Source: Breviolum minutum Mf 1.05b.01 (lineage: Eukaryota > Sar > Dinophyceae > Suessiales > Symbiodiniaceae). From it: 64,000 bases of DNA. The notes beneath the pieces are model-generated. The model was not told where the DNA came from and made no database searches. It saw nothing but the letters and a program-made list of their open reading frames with translations. Position 1 is the stretch's first letter. Each line of letters starts with the position of its first letter. Made by a program: the position numbers and the translations under genes. The stretch is taken from contig DF240863.1 in assembly GCA_000507305.1 (NCBI GenBank), positions 1 through 64,000 on the forward strand. The letters run 5' to 3'. Shown piece by piece: positions 11,316 to 21,529 of the stretch.

Positions 11316-11475
11316 CTTGGAGGATCATCCCAGGACTTGTAAGTGGTTTAGAAACCAGCATTTACAAGCCATAAAAAGGCCATTTGGAAGGGTTGCAAAC
11401 CGCATTTGCAGGACAACAACGATCACCATGGTTATTGACCACTTACAAGTCCTGGGATGATTAGGTGGAGGAGTA
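11316..11475. mobile_element. Family I palindromic element, copy 1
   Basis: CTTGGAGGATCATCCCAGG and ACTTGTAAGTGGTTTAG at the left, mirrored by TTGACCACTTACAAGTCC and TGGGATGATTAGG at the right, after TA at 11314-11315. The interior has GGCCATTTGGAAGGG, as in other I copies. Confidence 0.6.
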
Positions 11476-11550
11476 GATCTCCTAGGTAGAATGCACATCA
11501 ACGCTTAATTTCAACAAAAAGACGTCCATGAAAGTCTGGTCAAATTAAAA

Positions 11551-11639
11551 CTAGTCGGTGGTTGAAAAAAACCGTCAAATTGGATCATTTCCGCAAATAA
11601 GGGTAGAACATAAACAAAGCTTGAAGTTTCACCATCTAG
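11551..11639 (+). mobile_element. Family A element, degenerate copy
   Basis: CTAGTCGGTGGTTGAA, CCGTCAAATTGGATC and TTGAAGTTTCACCATCTAG. Common orientation, no clear target duplication. Confidence 0.55.
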
Positions 11640-12483
11640 ATAATATTTCACCAAACCTAGATTTCCCTGAAGCCTTCGTGTTATAATTTGACCTGATGAA
11701 AGTGATGAATCGCTCGTTTGGGCCTCTGATTATATACCCGGAAGGGCTCAAATTGCCCTGTGAATTCCTACCCCCCGAAGTTTGACAGCGAGTTTACCCC
11801 TGAAAAATGATGGTTGGAAGGCTACTTTCTTATTGGGAGGGTATCTGATAAAAAAAAACTCGGATGGGACTTTTTCTGGCGCATGGATGGGAGAAACATC
11901 ATGACATTCTCATGCACCACTCACAGGCAATCAAATTCAGCTGCGAAAATAAAACACGAACAGCTTGTTCAGGGGGGTTCAAATCACCAACTAGGTTTTT
12001 GGTGGATAAACACAAATCCATGGCATCTCCCTTAGTGCCTTATGATTACATCGCTGAAAACTAACGGACATAGAAGCAGAAAAATCACCCCCCTTTGAAA
12101 AGGAAACTCTTCTTCCATCCACCTCCATTTTTTGGTAGTTTTCCAAGGGGTATATATTACATGAGTATTACACGAGATTCTCCTTGGAAAATTCAGCTTC
12201 CGAGAAATCTCATGGGCCATGGGCGATTTGGTAATTTATCTATATAATTGTATAAATCTAAAAAACAAACCATGAAATTGAAGAATTTGACTAACTCACT
12301 TATATCAACTAACCAACTGAAGAAAAACAATCCCACCTGAGCAACTTCAACCATCCAGGAAGGGCCCTTGTTTTCACCGAGTTTAAACAATCAAAATGCA
12401 GAAACATGTAGATCCCACAGAAACCAGAAACCACATCTGTTTTTTTGGCGGGTTGATGATTTGTTAAAAGTCACCCTACCAAA

Positions 12484-12726
12484 TCACAACCGCAGTTTTT
12501 GAGTGAGATACGTAGTTTTTGTTGGTATTTCATTTGCCACAGACCTAGGATGTAAAACTAGGTAAATGTTTGAAATCACCACACACCCATTTTTTTTTGG
12601 TCGTTTTGTCGAGGCGAGTAAGGCCTTGAGTCGTGAAGGATGACCCAAAGCATTGATCCGCCATGCCTGGCGTCTCGTGGATGAAAATCTAAAGGCACCT
12701 TGCCCCAGGACATAACTATATATCAA
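12484..12726 (-). CDS. Weak coding-like segment, unknown
   Basis: Only the part from about 12590 to 12715 looks protein-like: LGQGAFRFSSTRRQAWRINA followed by LGHPSRLKALLASTKRPKK, a basic, Arg-rich stretch. The C-terminal third is AT-rich and probably intergenic. No family recognised. It could be a short exon or chance. Confidence 0.2.
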   Translation of the reverse strand: MIYSYVLGQGAFRFSSTRRQAWRINALGHPSRLKALLASTKRPKKNGCVVISNIYLVLHPRSVANEIPTKTTYLTQKLRL

Positions 12727-12732
12727 CAGCTG

Positions 12733-12868
12733 TTTCTGGTTCCCTGAATAGGTGGTAGGTGATATATATAATCACCCAATAGGCAATATATAAGTGGTAG
12801 ATAAGTGGTATATACTGCCAAGTGGGGACTTATATATCACCTACCACCTATTAAGGGAACCAGGAAAC
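12733..12868. repeat. Long-arm hairpin (about 36-bp arms)
   Basis: TTTCTGGTTCCCTGAATAGG with GTGGTAGGTGATATATA at 12733-12769 pairs with its complement ending TTAAGGGAACCAGGAAA near 12868, with only two or three mismatches. The AT-rich loop contains TATATAAGTGGTAGATAAGTGG. No further copies were noticed in the window. Confidence 0.7.
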
Positions 12869-13140
12869 TCCATTGAATATAGGCTTTTGTACATCCCACG
12901 TGGTTGTTCGGGATATGAACAAATAAAAATCCACTGGGAGTCTTACGAATGGTGGCTCATAGTAGGTACAGTAATTAATAGTCATAAGTTGGGCTATAGC
13001 TATACTAAACCCCAGTAAGTTGTTTTTTTTTTCGTCCCTGAAACAGAGCGAATTCACCCAACTTGCTAACGAACTCGTTACGATCAAACCCAACCCATTT
13101 TCGCCACCAAGTAAGGATAGATACCAGGCTTTTTTTATAT

Positions 13141-13241
13141 GGGGGTTTCCTAAAATGGCGATACCCAACAACCATGGGTTTTCCTACTAAAAATGATCAT
13201 TTTGGGGTGTTTGGGGGGTACCACCATTTAAGGAAACACCC
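13141..13241 (+). mobile_element. Family C element, copy 1
   Basis: 101 bp, GGGGGTTTCC to GGAAACACCC, with an exact 4-bp duplication ATAT at 13137-13140 and 13242-13245. Inverted relative to the copy at 5171-5271. Confidence 0.8.
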
Positions 13242-13504
13242 ATATGCTAAGAAAGAAAAGATGAAGTGATTCATCTTATGGAACCAAACATATGCCAAAC
13301 AAAGATATTCATGGTGATAATTTTCATGATGATTTATCATGGTAGAATGCGTAAACAATCATCAAACATGCCAAATCCAAGCTCGAAATGAAGTGATTTG
13401 GATGGTGGTGTTGTCCACTTTTTACTGGGAAAATCGAGATTGAATTTCACCCAGATGGTTGTCTACAAGCTCAGTATTGCCCTACATCAATTGTACGACC
13501 TGAT

Positions 13505-14035
13505 CTAGTTGGTGGCCAATCACCACCCCAATTGGGAACAAAAGAACATAGGTCACGGTCAAATGGGGAATCATTTCCCCAAATTTTGGTAGGAACAAAA
13601 ATCCCCAAACATCTTGAAGAGAGCCTAACCTAGTTCCACCCAAGACTTCATCAATCTCAAACCAGCTTTGTAATTCTCACCTGACATGACCGTTCTTATA
13701 GTTGCATATATTCGTACTTGGAAAGACCTGAGACCTTTTTGGAGACCACTTGAAGATATTTTGCTTCGGTTGAGGTGTTCATCTTAAAACAAATACATGA
13801 AACTTGAAAAGAAAGGCACAGCAAGCAACAGTCCTCAAGAAACATATCGTACTTTTTTCAATGTGAAAGTAGCGTTATGTTTTAAATAAAGGCCCATGAA
13901 ACTACCCTACTTGGGAGGTAGGAAGACCATCTATTTACTTAGATTTGCGAAAGGCCACGGTCGTTGGAAAAAACATCGCAAACATATTCCCCATGTGGTG
14001 GTGATTTAATGGTGATTTACTATGGTCGGTAACGT
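13505..14035. other. Intergenic stretch with decayed Family A-like and Family G sequence
   Basis: 13505-13635 starts CTAGTTGGTGG and contains GTCAAATGGGGAATC and CCTAGTT at its right, a strongly decayed Family A relative. 13941-14035 is the left half of a Family G copy that is interrupted by Family H and resumes at 14149. Confidence 0.4.
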
Positions 14036-14148
14036 TTAATTGGTGGTTTGGGTTGGAGGTTTGGATTCCTGGGATTCCCTTATGAAAGGGATTGGGATAC
14101 TTAGTGGTAACCCTCGAATTCCAAATCACCAACCCCAATTAACCATCA
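14036..14148. repeat. Family H palindrome nested in Family G
   Basis: TTTAATTGGTGGTTTGGG at the left and AAATCACCAACCCCAATTAA at the right. Flanking Family G sequence (ATGGTGATTTACTATGG before, GATATGGTAGAATCTGTAAA after) would be continuous without it. Confidence 0.6.
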
Positions 14149-14584
14149 GTTGATATGGTAGAATCTGTAAAACATCACCAGCTAAACAAACAAAAGGCAG
14201 CAGCAACTACTAATCACTGGACTTTAAAGTCACATCAAACCATGTCATGACTTGCTACTACATGGGACCTCCCCCCAATAGACAAGGACCCACCAGGACT
14301 TACCGTCATTTTGGAACAAGGAAGTTTAACATAGCCCTTCCACAATGTTTTCATGTGCCACCCCTCCATGAAATCATAATTCCCAAGGTCATGAAACATG
14401 ACACCAACCCAAACTTCATGCATTGGAACAATGCACTTTTAGAAGGGAAAATCCCTCAAAAGTACCAGCGACATTTGAGCATCAAATTTGATCCCTGCAA
14501 AATAGGTCCCATTTAACGACCCCTGATAAACCAAGGCAATAAAAACAAATCTATTAGTTCTAAGTTATCATTTTTAAATGACTT

Positions 14585-14839
14585 CTATCCAAACAAACTT
14601 CCCAAACCCTCACAGCTGCCAACAGACAGAGCCTGCAGGAAACGCAAATTTTCACCTAGAACTTTCTGGGCCGAACTCAAGACACAAAGACCTCGACCAT
14701 GTTGGGCTTCCTTGGGAGCGTTTTTAGGGTCAAAAAAAAAGGGACCCAACCTGGAGGGAGACGGGTATGTTTTTCTGGGACAAGGGGGGGGGGTAACTGG
14801 GGAACCTGTAGGGCATCTTAGGGACGTTTTGGGAATCAT
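14585..14839 (-). CDS. Weak coding-like segment, unknown
   Basis: The 3' half reads EAQHGRGLCVLSSAQKVLGE and NLRFLQALSVGSCEGLGS in a GC-richer patch. The 5' half crosses a homopolymeric C run and is doubtful. Same strand as most other candidates. No family recognised. Confidence 0.2.
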   Translation of the reverse strand: MIPKTSLRCPTGSPVTPPPCPRKTYPSPSRLGPFFFDPKNAPKEAQHGRGLCVLSSAQKVLGENLRFLQALSVGSCEGLGSLFG

Positions 14840-14841
14840 AG

Positions 14842-14965
14842 ACTTGGATGTTCCAGGAAGGTAGTAAATGGTGAGTAAATTGTTTATAAACTACTTATAA
14901 ATGGGGTATAGTTGGGTTATAAGCTACTTACTAACCTTTGATCCTAACTTCCTGGGACATCCTAG
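14842..14965. mobile_element. Family J palindromic element, copy 1
   Basis: ACTTGGATGTTCCAGGAAGG at the left and ATCCTAACTTCCTGGGACAT at the right, with CTACTTATAAATGGGG in the middle. Family J ends match CTTGGATGTCCCAGGAAGTT flanked by TA at 42980 and 43130. Confidence 0.6.
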
Positions 14966-14969
14966 AACT

Positions 14970-16311
14970 AGATCCCCCGCCCCCCAAAAAACAGCATATC
15001 CCAGCATCGGAAAAGGAACATCCTTCTTCACAGTTGCCGATTTTGATATGTTAGTTCCGAGGCAACCAATTCTTGGGAACTAAAACTTTTTGTTGGGGGG
15101 TGAAAACGACTGTAGGACATGTTGAAAAGGGGTGGTTTGGATATTCGGAAAGTGACCCATGCGAACTTGCAGTTTTTTTAAGAGACTTAGAGGTTTGGAG
15201 AGAGGCAGTGAAACTGACAGCAAAGCCTGAAAAAGGGTGGTTGGAAGACTACTTTCCTAGTGAGAAGGTAACTTTTCGGGGCCTAGCTGTTAAACTTCGG
15301 GTGGGTATTAATTTGGGGTACATGAGTCAGAAGAACAAATGGGGGTCATACTTGGTGGCGAAAATGGGAACGTGATCGTAACGATTGTTAGTCAGTTGGG
15401 CGAATTCACCCTATTTAGGGGACGAAATCAACCAAATTACCCAGGTCAATTATAGTCACAATCCAACTTATACCTATGGTTACCAACTAATATTTGCGAC
15501 ACCAAGTATGAAAAACACCCCGCCAAATATGGTCAAAGTGGTTGGCCTAGCAAAGTGTTAGCCGGAAATTTCATGAATCACTTGCATGATGCACACTTTT
15601 TTGAAATTAAGATTTCTAGTTCTAAAGATTCGATTAATCAAACTACTCATATCATCTCAAATCAAATCAGATCAAATGAATACCTTTCAAATTCTTGCAG
15701 ACTTATCTCTTGAAGCCATATCGCCAAACTGCTCTTTTCGGAACGGGTGTCCTTCCAAACGGTGCGAATAAAAGGGACTAAGTGTTAGTCCGTGTGAGTA
15801 GGGCCTCTGCCAAGCCATCTGTGCAGTCTGCCAACTCTGGGGCGTCATCTCTGTGCGAAACGCTCATTGCAAACAAAGGTCCCTATCGTGTTGGGGAATG
15901 AACACTTCAACCACTATCATCATAAAACGCAAATGTTGAACATTCACCAAGCACAATGTGGCATGAATTTCTAGTTTCGGTTCATGGTTCATGTAATATG
16001 AGTCTAGTCTGTTCAATTTGCTCATTGTGAACACAAAAGAAGTGTCAAGTACTGCATTACACACTTGGGGTCCATTGACACCCGACAAACAAAAGTTCCC
16101 CCAAAAAAAAGTTCACCAAGTTTCTTCCGCGTAGCGAACCCCGGCACGAAGGAGATTAAAACGTCCTGTGTTTATACGAGCATGGATAGATTGGGGGCTC
16201 AAAAAAACGCACCAACATGGCTGAAAACCTTTCCGCACTTCTGCTAATATTAGTTGCCAATTGATTTGGGTTCTAGAAAAATATTTTCTCCACTTTTGGT
16301 GCTTGGTGGCG
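14970..16311. other. Intergenic stretch without convincing genes
   Basis: Contains a Family D/K mosaic at 15190-15420 (TGAAAAAGGGTGGTTGGAAGAC; CTTGGTGGCGAAAATGGG; CGTAACGATTGTTAGTCAGTTGG). It is followed by AT-rich DNA and a GC-richer patch at 15730-15900 (AGGGCCTCTGCCAAGCC) in which no long frame stays open. Confidence 0.4.
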
Positions 16312-16473
16312 AAAATGGTTGTTATATAGTAACTACAGTTTTATAAGTTGAGTCATAACTAACACCTTAGTAAGTTGGTTGGTTGATAAAAGTCCCCTAA
16401 AAATAGGATTGTACAAATCACGCAACTTACCAACAATCGCTACGATCATCTTCATACCATTTCCGTCACCAAG
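16312..16473. mobile_element. Family K palindromic element
   Basis: CTTGGTGGCGAAAATGGTTG at the left and CCATTTCCGTCACCAAG at the right, followed by TA. Internal TTAGTAAGTTGGTTGG pairs with CGCAACTTACCAACAATCG. Half copies end at 13110, 15353, 33099 and 60454. Confidence 0.6.
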
Positions 16474-16678
16474 TAAACCATTGTTGTACATGTTGTACCT
16501 ACCATTTCCCTACCTTCATGTGGCCATGTTTGTTCAACTTCGGGGGGGTGGAAAATTTCCTATTGAAACGTGGTGGATTTTCCAGTTGGGTGTCAGAGGA
16601 TTGGGGGAAAACTTGAAGGGTTTCATCTTTGAAGCTGAAATAAAACCGGGGCTCGCCATTTTTTCAGCTGAAACCCCA

Positions 16679-17092
16679 TCAAGCCAACAAAAATAAAAAA
16701 TCTCCAAAGCTGAAAACTTCTTGGCTATCATGTGATAATATGGGGGAAGCGATTTGGAGCCCAGGAATTCGATGTATGTTCCGTTGCTGATATGAGGAGC
16801 GGTTATTTAGAACACCCTTCGAATCCTCAAAATCACAGGGTAGTTGGGAGGCGGGCACTTCTCCCGGTCTGTCTGAGGCGATCTGGAAAATCAGCTTTTC
16901 CCATTCAAGTTTCATGGCACTAGACTCCACAAAACTAACATCTCCCCAACCATCTGGCATGTTTGAGTCGATGATTTTTCCCAACTTCCCGTTTGGTGGG
17001 ATACGTTTCCCGTTTCCTGGAGGGTTTTCTTTAACAGTCTGGCAATTGCCATGGACCATCCCCAAATAAGAAAACCAACTCCAACCTGACAA
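16679..17092 (-). CDS. Coding-like segment, unknown product (137 codons)
   Basis: One of the longest open frames outside the RCC1-like gene. The central part is protein-like, with KRIPPNGKLGKIIDSNMPDG, DVSFVESSAMKLEWEKLIFQ and SDRPGEVPASQLPCDFEDSK, balanced charge and varied codons. The C-terminal 25 residues turn hydrophobic and AT-rich and may be intronic. No domain recognised. It is free of the repeat families, which supports a real exon. Confidence 0.35.
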   Translation of the reverse strand: MSGWSWFSYLGMVHGNCQTVKENPPGNGKRIPPNGKLGKIIDSNMPDGWGDVSFVESSAMKLEWEKLIFQIASDRPGEVPASQLPCDFEDSKGVLNNRSSYQQRNIHRIPGLQIASPILSHDSQEVFSFGDFLFLLA

Positions 17093-17510
17093 TCCAAATT
17101 TCTATGATTGCAATGTTACAATCTTTTTGAACACCTCTATTTTTTGAAGCAAAATTTTTCCCCAAAACAAACACAATTTGTGAATATCATCTTGCTGCGG
17201 CTTTAGGGTTTTCTCGTTAGCTAGTCCACATCAAAGGATCATCATTTCTTCAACACATTCTTTTTTGAAGAACTCCATTCCACAGCGCCAAACTCCAGAA
17301 AAATGATCCACCACGAAATTACCACCACTCCACGACTTACCACCAAAACGTCCTTCGAAGAGGCAGAATTTGCGAATCGTTGGGATCTTCAAGTTGAAGA
17401 CCTGCATTTTTCGAAACCACCGGAAAAAGTGGACACCCAACGCCTCCCCCCTGGATTCTTGGTTGCATTGTTCCCTTGCTTCCCCTAAAAATGGGGTAAA
17501 AAAAACCAAC

Positions 17511-17608
17511 CTAGTTGGTGGTTTCAACCCATCTGAAACATGTTAGTCAAATTGGTATTCTTCCCCAAATACGGGTGAAAAGAAACAACATTTGAAACCA
17601 CCACCTAG
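17511..17608 (+). mobile_element. Family A element, copy 4
   Basis: CTAGTTGGTGGTTTCAACCC to TTTGAAACCACCACCTAG, with an exact 4-bp duplication CAAC at 17507-17510 and 17609-17612. Its complement carries TTTGACTAACATGTTTCAG, the best branch-point/acceptor-like string among the copies. Confidence 0.85.
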
Positions 17609-17951
17609 CAACTTACTAAGAATCGTTAAGAATACGATCCCATTTTTGCCACCATTCCTTTGGCATTTTTGTTCATCTTCCAGTAAAGAAACCAGACCTT
17701 ACCTGGGGGTGTTGTTGTTACTCGAAAGAAGTGGAACGGATTTTTGTTTTGGGCCCCATCGACCTGTTAGGGCGCGTTTTCATGTCCGTTTTTCCGTACC
17801 ATGAATTTATTGTAACCTCACGTTTTTCTGCATTGTTTCGAAGTTTTTGCGCTGCGTGTGCACGGCTGGTTCATGCACACGTTGCAAATGTATTGCGCCT
17901 GTCACGCGAAACCATTTTCGTGTTGGAATCATTTAACGTTTGTTCTTAAAG

Positions 17952-18510
17952 TGCTACGGAACGGACTGCTTCGGTACATACTTTACACATGTCCAAACCT
18001 GTAATGTAACTCGTGTTCACAGTGCTACGGAACGGACTGCTTCGGTACATACTTTACACATGTCCAAACCTGTAATGTAACTTGTGTTCACAGTTCTACG
18101 GAATGGACTGCTCCGGTACATACTTTACACATGTCCAAACCTGTAATGTANNNNNNNNNNNNNNNNNNNNNNNNNNNNNNNNNNNNNNNNNNNNNNNNNN
18201 NNNNNNNNNNNNNNNNNNNNNNNNNNNNNNNNNNNNNNNNNNNNNNNNNNNNNNNNNNNNNNNNNNNNNNNNNNNNNNNNNNNNNNNNNNNNNNNNNNNN
18301 NNNNNNNNNNNNNNNNNNNNNNNNNNNNNNNNNNNNNNNNNNNNNNNNNNNNNNNNNNNNNNNNNNNNNNNNNNNNNNNNNNNNNNNNNNNNNNNNNNNN
18401 NNNNNNNNNNNNNNNNNNNNNNNNGGACTGCTTCGGTACATACTTTACACATGTCCAAACCTGTAATGTAACTCGTGTTCACAGTGCTACGGAATGGACT
18501 GCTTCGGAAT
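17952..18510. repeat. 71-bp satellite array interrupted by an assembly gap
   Basis: Units start at 17952, 18023, 18094 and 18485 with CTACGGAAYGGACTGCTTCG, followed by TACATACTTTACACATGTCC and ACCTGTAATGTAACTCGTG. Spacing between the first three is exactly 71 bp. The last unit diverges after GGACTGCTTCGG, which marks the array edge. Confidence 0.9.
18151..18424. other. Assembly gap (274 N) inside the satellite
   Basis: Unit phase before and after the gap requires a missing length of 25 plus a multiple of 71 (238 or 309), not 274. The gap size is therefore an estimate and the unit number is unknown. Open frames drawn across it are meaningless. Confidence 0.95.
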
Positions 18511-18608
18511 GCGTTGAAAAAAGGGTCTGCTCCGGCGCGCCCTTACGGGACGATGGACCGTTGTTTTGTCATCCAAATCTTCAACTGGTCTCCATTTTTG
18601 CCACCACG

Positions 18609-18839
18609 TACATCCCTGAAAACTAACATGACATTAGAAAATCACCCCATGTTCAATAGGAAATACATCGACTGATTCATGGTGGATTTTCCAGCCAGTC
18701 ATGTTAGTAAGTGGTTAAGAACCATAGTTAATAAGTCCCCTAAGGATCAGGTTCTGGGACCCCTTCCAAATGACCGAACTCCATGGCTTATAAATGGGGC
18801 TTACCTAACCACTTACAAGTCCTGGGATGATTCTCCAAG
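18609..18839. mobile_element. Family D element joined to Family I element
   Basis: 18609-18710 has Family D features (CCCTGAAAACTAACATGAC; AGGAAATACATCGACTG; CAGCCAGTCATGTTAGTAAG). 18705-18839 continues as Family I (TAAGTGGTTAAGAACCATAG; CCCTAAGGATCAGG; CTAACCACTTACAAGTCCTG; GATTCTCCAAG). The D right end and the I left end appear fused. Confidence 0.5.
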
Positions 18840-18960
18840 TAACCAGTTGAGGTTGGTAGTTTATCCCATTATTTACAAGGTTCTATAGGGGTTGTTTCCT
18901 GTTGCTTTCCATTCTTAAATTATACTCGTTGTTTCAAAAGGGGATCCTTATAATGGTTTC

Positions 18961-19058
18961 CTGGTTGGTGGTTTCAACCCATCTGAAAAATATTAGTCAA
19001 AATGGGAATCTTCCCCAAATAGGGGCGAAAATAGAAAATATTTGAAACCACCACCTAG
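18961..19058 (+). mobile_element. Family A element, copy 5, nested in a Family F copy
   Basis: CTGGTTGGTGGTTTCAACCC to TTTGAAACCACCACCTAG, with an exact duplication TTTC at 18957-18960 and 19059-19062. The flanks GGGATCCTTATAATGG and GATCCCCACAAAACTGGG are the two halves of Family F. Confidence 0.85.
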
Positions 19059-19088
19059 TTTCTTATGATCCCCACAAAACTGGGGATC

Positions 19089-19250
19089 TTAGGACATCTT
19101 TCTTTTCTTTTCGGTCCAAGAAACCAAACTCATCCGTCGCATCTGCGCCACGGTCTTAAAGAAGCGATCGCCCACGTCCGACTCCACGGCACAGCTGGCG
19201 TTGGGATTCCGTAAGAGGAGGACCTGATTGGAAATGTCGCAGGTGAGTGA
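19089..19250 (-). CDS. Coding-like segment, unknown (terminal exon candidate)
   Basis: Frame reads LTCDISNQVLLLRNPNASCA, then VESDVGDRFFKTVAQMRRMS, ending WTEKKRKMS and a stop at 19089-19091. A TGA lies about six codons before LTCD, so the segment would begin at a splice acceptor near 19245. A neighbouring frame upstream reads RGPISNFTNWTTQVQHLQVG, suggesting a frame change or intron at about 19250. The opposite strand is also partly open here (KLIRRICATVLKKRSPTSD), so the strand is not certain. Confidence 0.35.
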   Translation of the reverse strand, partial: SLTCDISNQVLLLRNPNASCAVESDVGDRFFKTVAQMRRMSLVSWTEKKRKMS

Positions 19251-19624
19251 AATCGACCATCAAGTTTCTTGCCGACTTGGAGATGCTGGACTTGGGTGGT
19301 CCAGTTGGTGAAGTTGGAGATGGGACCTCGTTGTTGTGTAGAAAAGCAACGATTCTCCCAAGGGGAAGTTAGGTTTTCCTTCATGGGGGACCCCTCCAGG
19401 ATGGGTAAAAATTCACCCAAACAAAAATTCTCAGCAACCCAAATACTCAAATGTATGGTCTATTACTATGCCCATAGTTTAGGATGCAATGATTCAATGT
19501 CGGTAAAATAAGACATGCATTACTTGAATTCGTATCTCCCATGTCATGATGCTGGGTGTTGTGGACTCGGAGATGGTGGTGTGGGTTGGTGGCTACAGTA
19601 CAAAAACTATACACAGCAAAATAT

Positions 19625-19718
19625 CTAGTTGGTGGCTGAACCAACCCATTTGAAAAATATCAGTCAAAATGGGACCAAATCTGGGTGAAAATAGCACATA
19701 CTTGAAACCACCACCTAG
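19625..19718 (+). mobile_element. Family A element, copy 6
   Basis: CTAGTTGGTGGCTGAACC to TTGAAACCACCACCTAG, with an exact duplication ATAT at 19621-19624 and 19719-19722. A Family N copy follows within 20 bp. Confidence 0.8.
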
Positions 19719-19736
19719 ATATCGTTCGTAGATGCT

Positions 19737-19860
19737 TAGATACATACCACGTGGAAAGCAGATGGCTAGCCACTCCCACGTATTAGCTTCTCACGGCCCC
19801 TTACAAATCGCCACCGAACTTTGGAGTGGCTAGCTATCTATATTACGGTGTAGGCAAATC
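19737..19860. repeat. Family N palindromic repeat, copy 2
   Basis: ATACATACCACGTGGAAAGC and GATGGCTAGCCACTCCCAC at the left; GGAGTGGCTAGCTATCTATA and TTACGGTGTAGGC at the right. Like copy 1 it lies next to a Family A element. Confidence 0.5.
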
Positions 19861-20362
19861 CGTGTTCGCCGGAGGTCTAATTTTTGGTTACATCTGAAGT
19901 ATCAGGGGACAATTTCCAAGATTTAGACGTGAACAGATGTAGAATCCGTAAAACAATCACCCTAAAGAAACTAAAGTCAAGGACTCCCCCAGAAAAGCAC
20001 CGTTGCGAAATTACAGCAGGACCCAACCGACACCCCCGCGTTTTAAAAGGATAAGATGGCCCGAAAAAAGAAAAAACACTTTTTAGGGGTTATGTTAGTT
20101 TTAAACCATTTTTGAGGGGTTGAGTTGTTAGTTCTATGGAATATATCAAATTGTTTTGTTTGGATTGGGCCAGTTGACGTCAGTGGATCTAAAAAATGAC
20201 AACTCAAGGTATCAACACAGATACACAGAAAGGAACAACCCATCCGAATCAAAAAACGAAGCAAAACGAAGCACAACAAACTACTTAACACTTGAACATT
20301 AAGATAAACAAACACACCCACAAATACAAAGCAAACATGAGATGAAAACAAAAAATGAACGC

Positions 20363-20393
20363 ATCATCATCACACCATCACCATCACCATCAC

Positions 20394-20446
<53 letters not shown>

Positions 20447-20478
20447 CCATCATCACCATCACCATCATCATCATCACT
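20363..20478. repeat. ATC trinucleotide microsatellite
   Basis: About 38 consecutive ATC/ACC units with a few interruptions. All three frames on each strand are open here (runs of Ser, His or Ile on plus, Asp or Met on minus), which creates spurious frames of 60-100 codons. Confidence 0.95.
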
Positions 20479-20663
20479 TTCCCCTTTTTTTGCGACAAAG
20501 GTGCTAATGGAATGGGATTTTCCATGTAGAGTGGTGATAAAGCTTGATGACAATCCAAACAATGATAGATCTCTGGCTTCCTTCAGTGAGTTTTTGGTGA
20601 TCATCGGCGAATGGAAGTCATGGCGAAAATGGTACGGTTGGTACCCTCCCTGAAACTAACATA

Positions 20664-20762
20664 ACTGCTTGGTCTGAAAACAAAAATACAGTCAAAACGG
20701 GAATCTTCCGCCAAATCGATCCACATAGAGATGAAGATACCACATGTTTGAAACCACCACCA
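20664..20762 (+). mobile_element. Family A element, degenerate copy
   Basis: Left end lost against a Family D half-site (ACCCTCCCTGAAACTAACAT at 20644-20663). It retains ACAGTCAAAACGGGAATCTTC and the right end TTTGAAACCACCACCAAG. Confidence 0.5.
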
Positions 20763-21113
20763 AGATTTTTGCCCCGAAAATAGGCCGAACATGGCACGAA
20801 AGGAAGCAGGATGGTCTTCCAACCATAATATATTTGCATGGGCGGACTGTTAGTCTTGGGGAGGGTAACGATTGTTTGTAAGTTGGCTTTATAACTACCA
20901 ACGTAACTCCTGCAAGTAGTTGGTTGATTTACGCGTCCCCTAAATAGGGTGAAATCACCCAACTTACTAGTTACGATCACCATCCCATGTTCGTCACCAT
21001 GTTGACTACTATTCACCTTCCACTCGTTGTGTACGAGTACCAGTGCATCAGGTAAATGTTTGACTTCCCGAACGAGTGAAGTCGCATTTATTCAGAAGGA
21101 TGTCCCAACAGGA

Positions 21114-21222
21114 CTTAGTTGGTGGTTTCAACACCCTTGAAAAATATTAGTCAAAATGGGTTCATCTTCCCCAATTCTCGGGGTGGACTTAAAAAAGTTT
21201 GAAACCAGCAATCACCACCTAG
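21114..21222 (+). mobile_element. Family A element, copy 7
   Basis: CTTAGTTGGTGGTTTCAAC to GAAACCAGCAATCACCACCTAG, with a short insertion near the right end. Target duplication unclear (GGA on both sides). Confidence 0.7.
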
Positions 21223-21529
21223 GGATGGAATGTCAGAATAGAATTACTAAACCAAAAAAAACAGTTTGATGTGTCACCCTCGTGGAGTTCACGTGAAGCT
21301 TTGGGATCCGGGAAACCTAAGACTTGTTTTGTTTTCATAGTGAAGGAAGGTCAAAATTCCAGACCTTGGTGGTGAATTGTAGCGAAGTTCCGAGTTCAAG
21401 CCGTAGATTTTGGATGGTACTAATACAAGGGTCACTGTATGACACCAACTCAAACACTGAACAATTATAAGGGAAATCCCTCAAACTTACCAGCAACAAA
21501 CTAAGCATCAACTTTGATCCCCAAAATGG

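Noticed and set aside
18082-18482. Open frames across the N gap
   Set aside because: Undefined bases were read as open codons, and the surrounding sequence is a 71-bp satellite.
20299-20653. Open frames of 62-103 codons with Asp, Ser or Met runs
   Set aside because: They are all produced by the ATC microsatellite, which has no stop in any frame.
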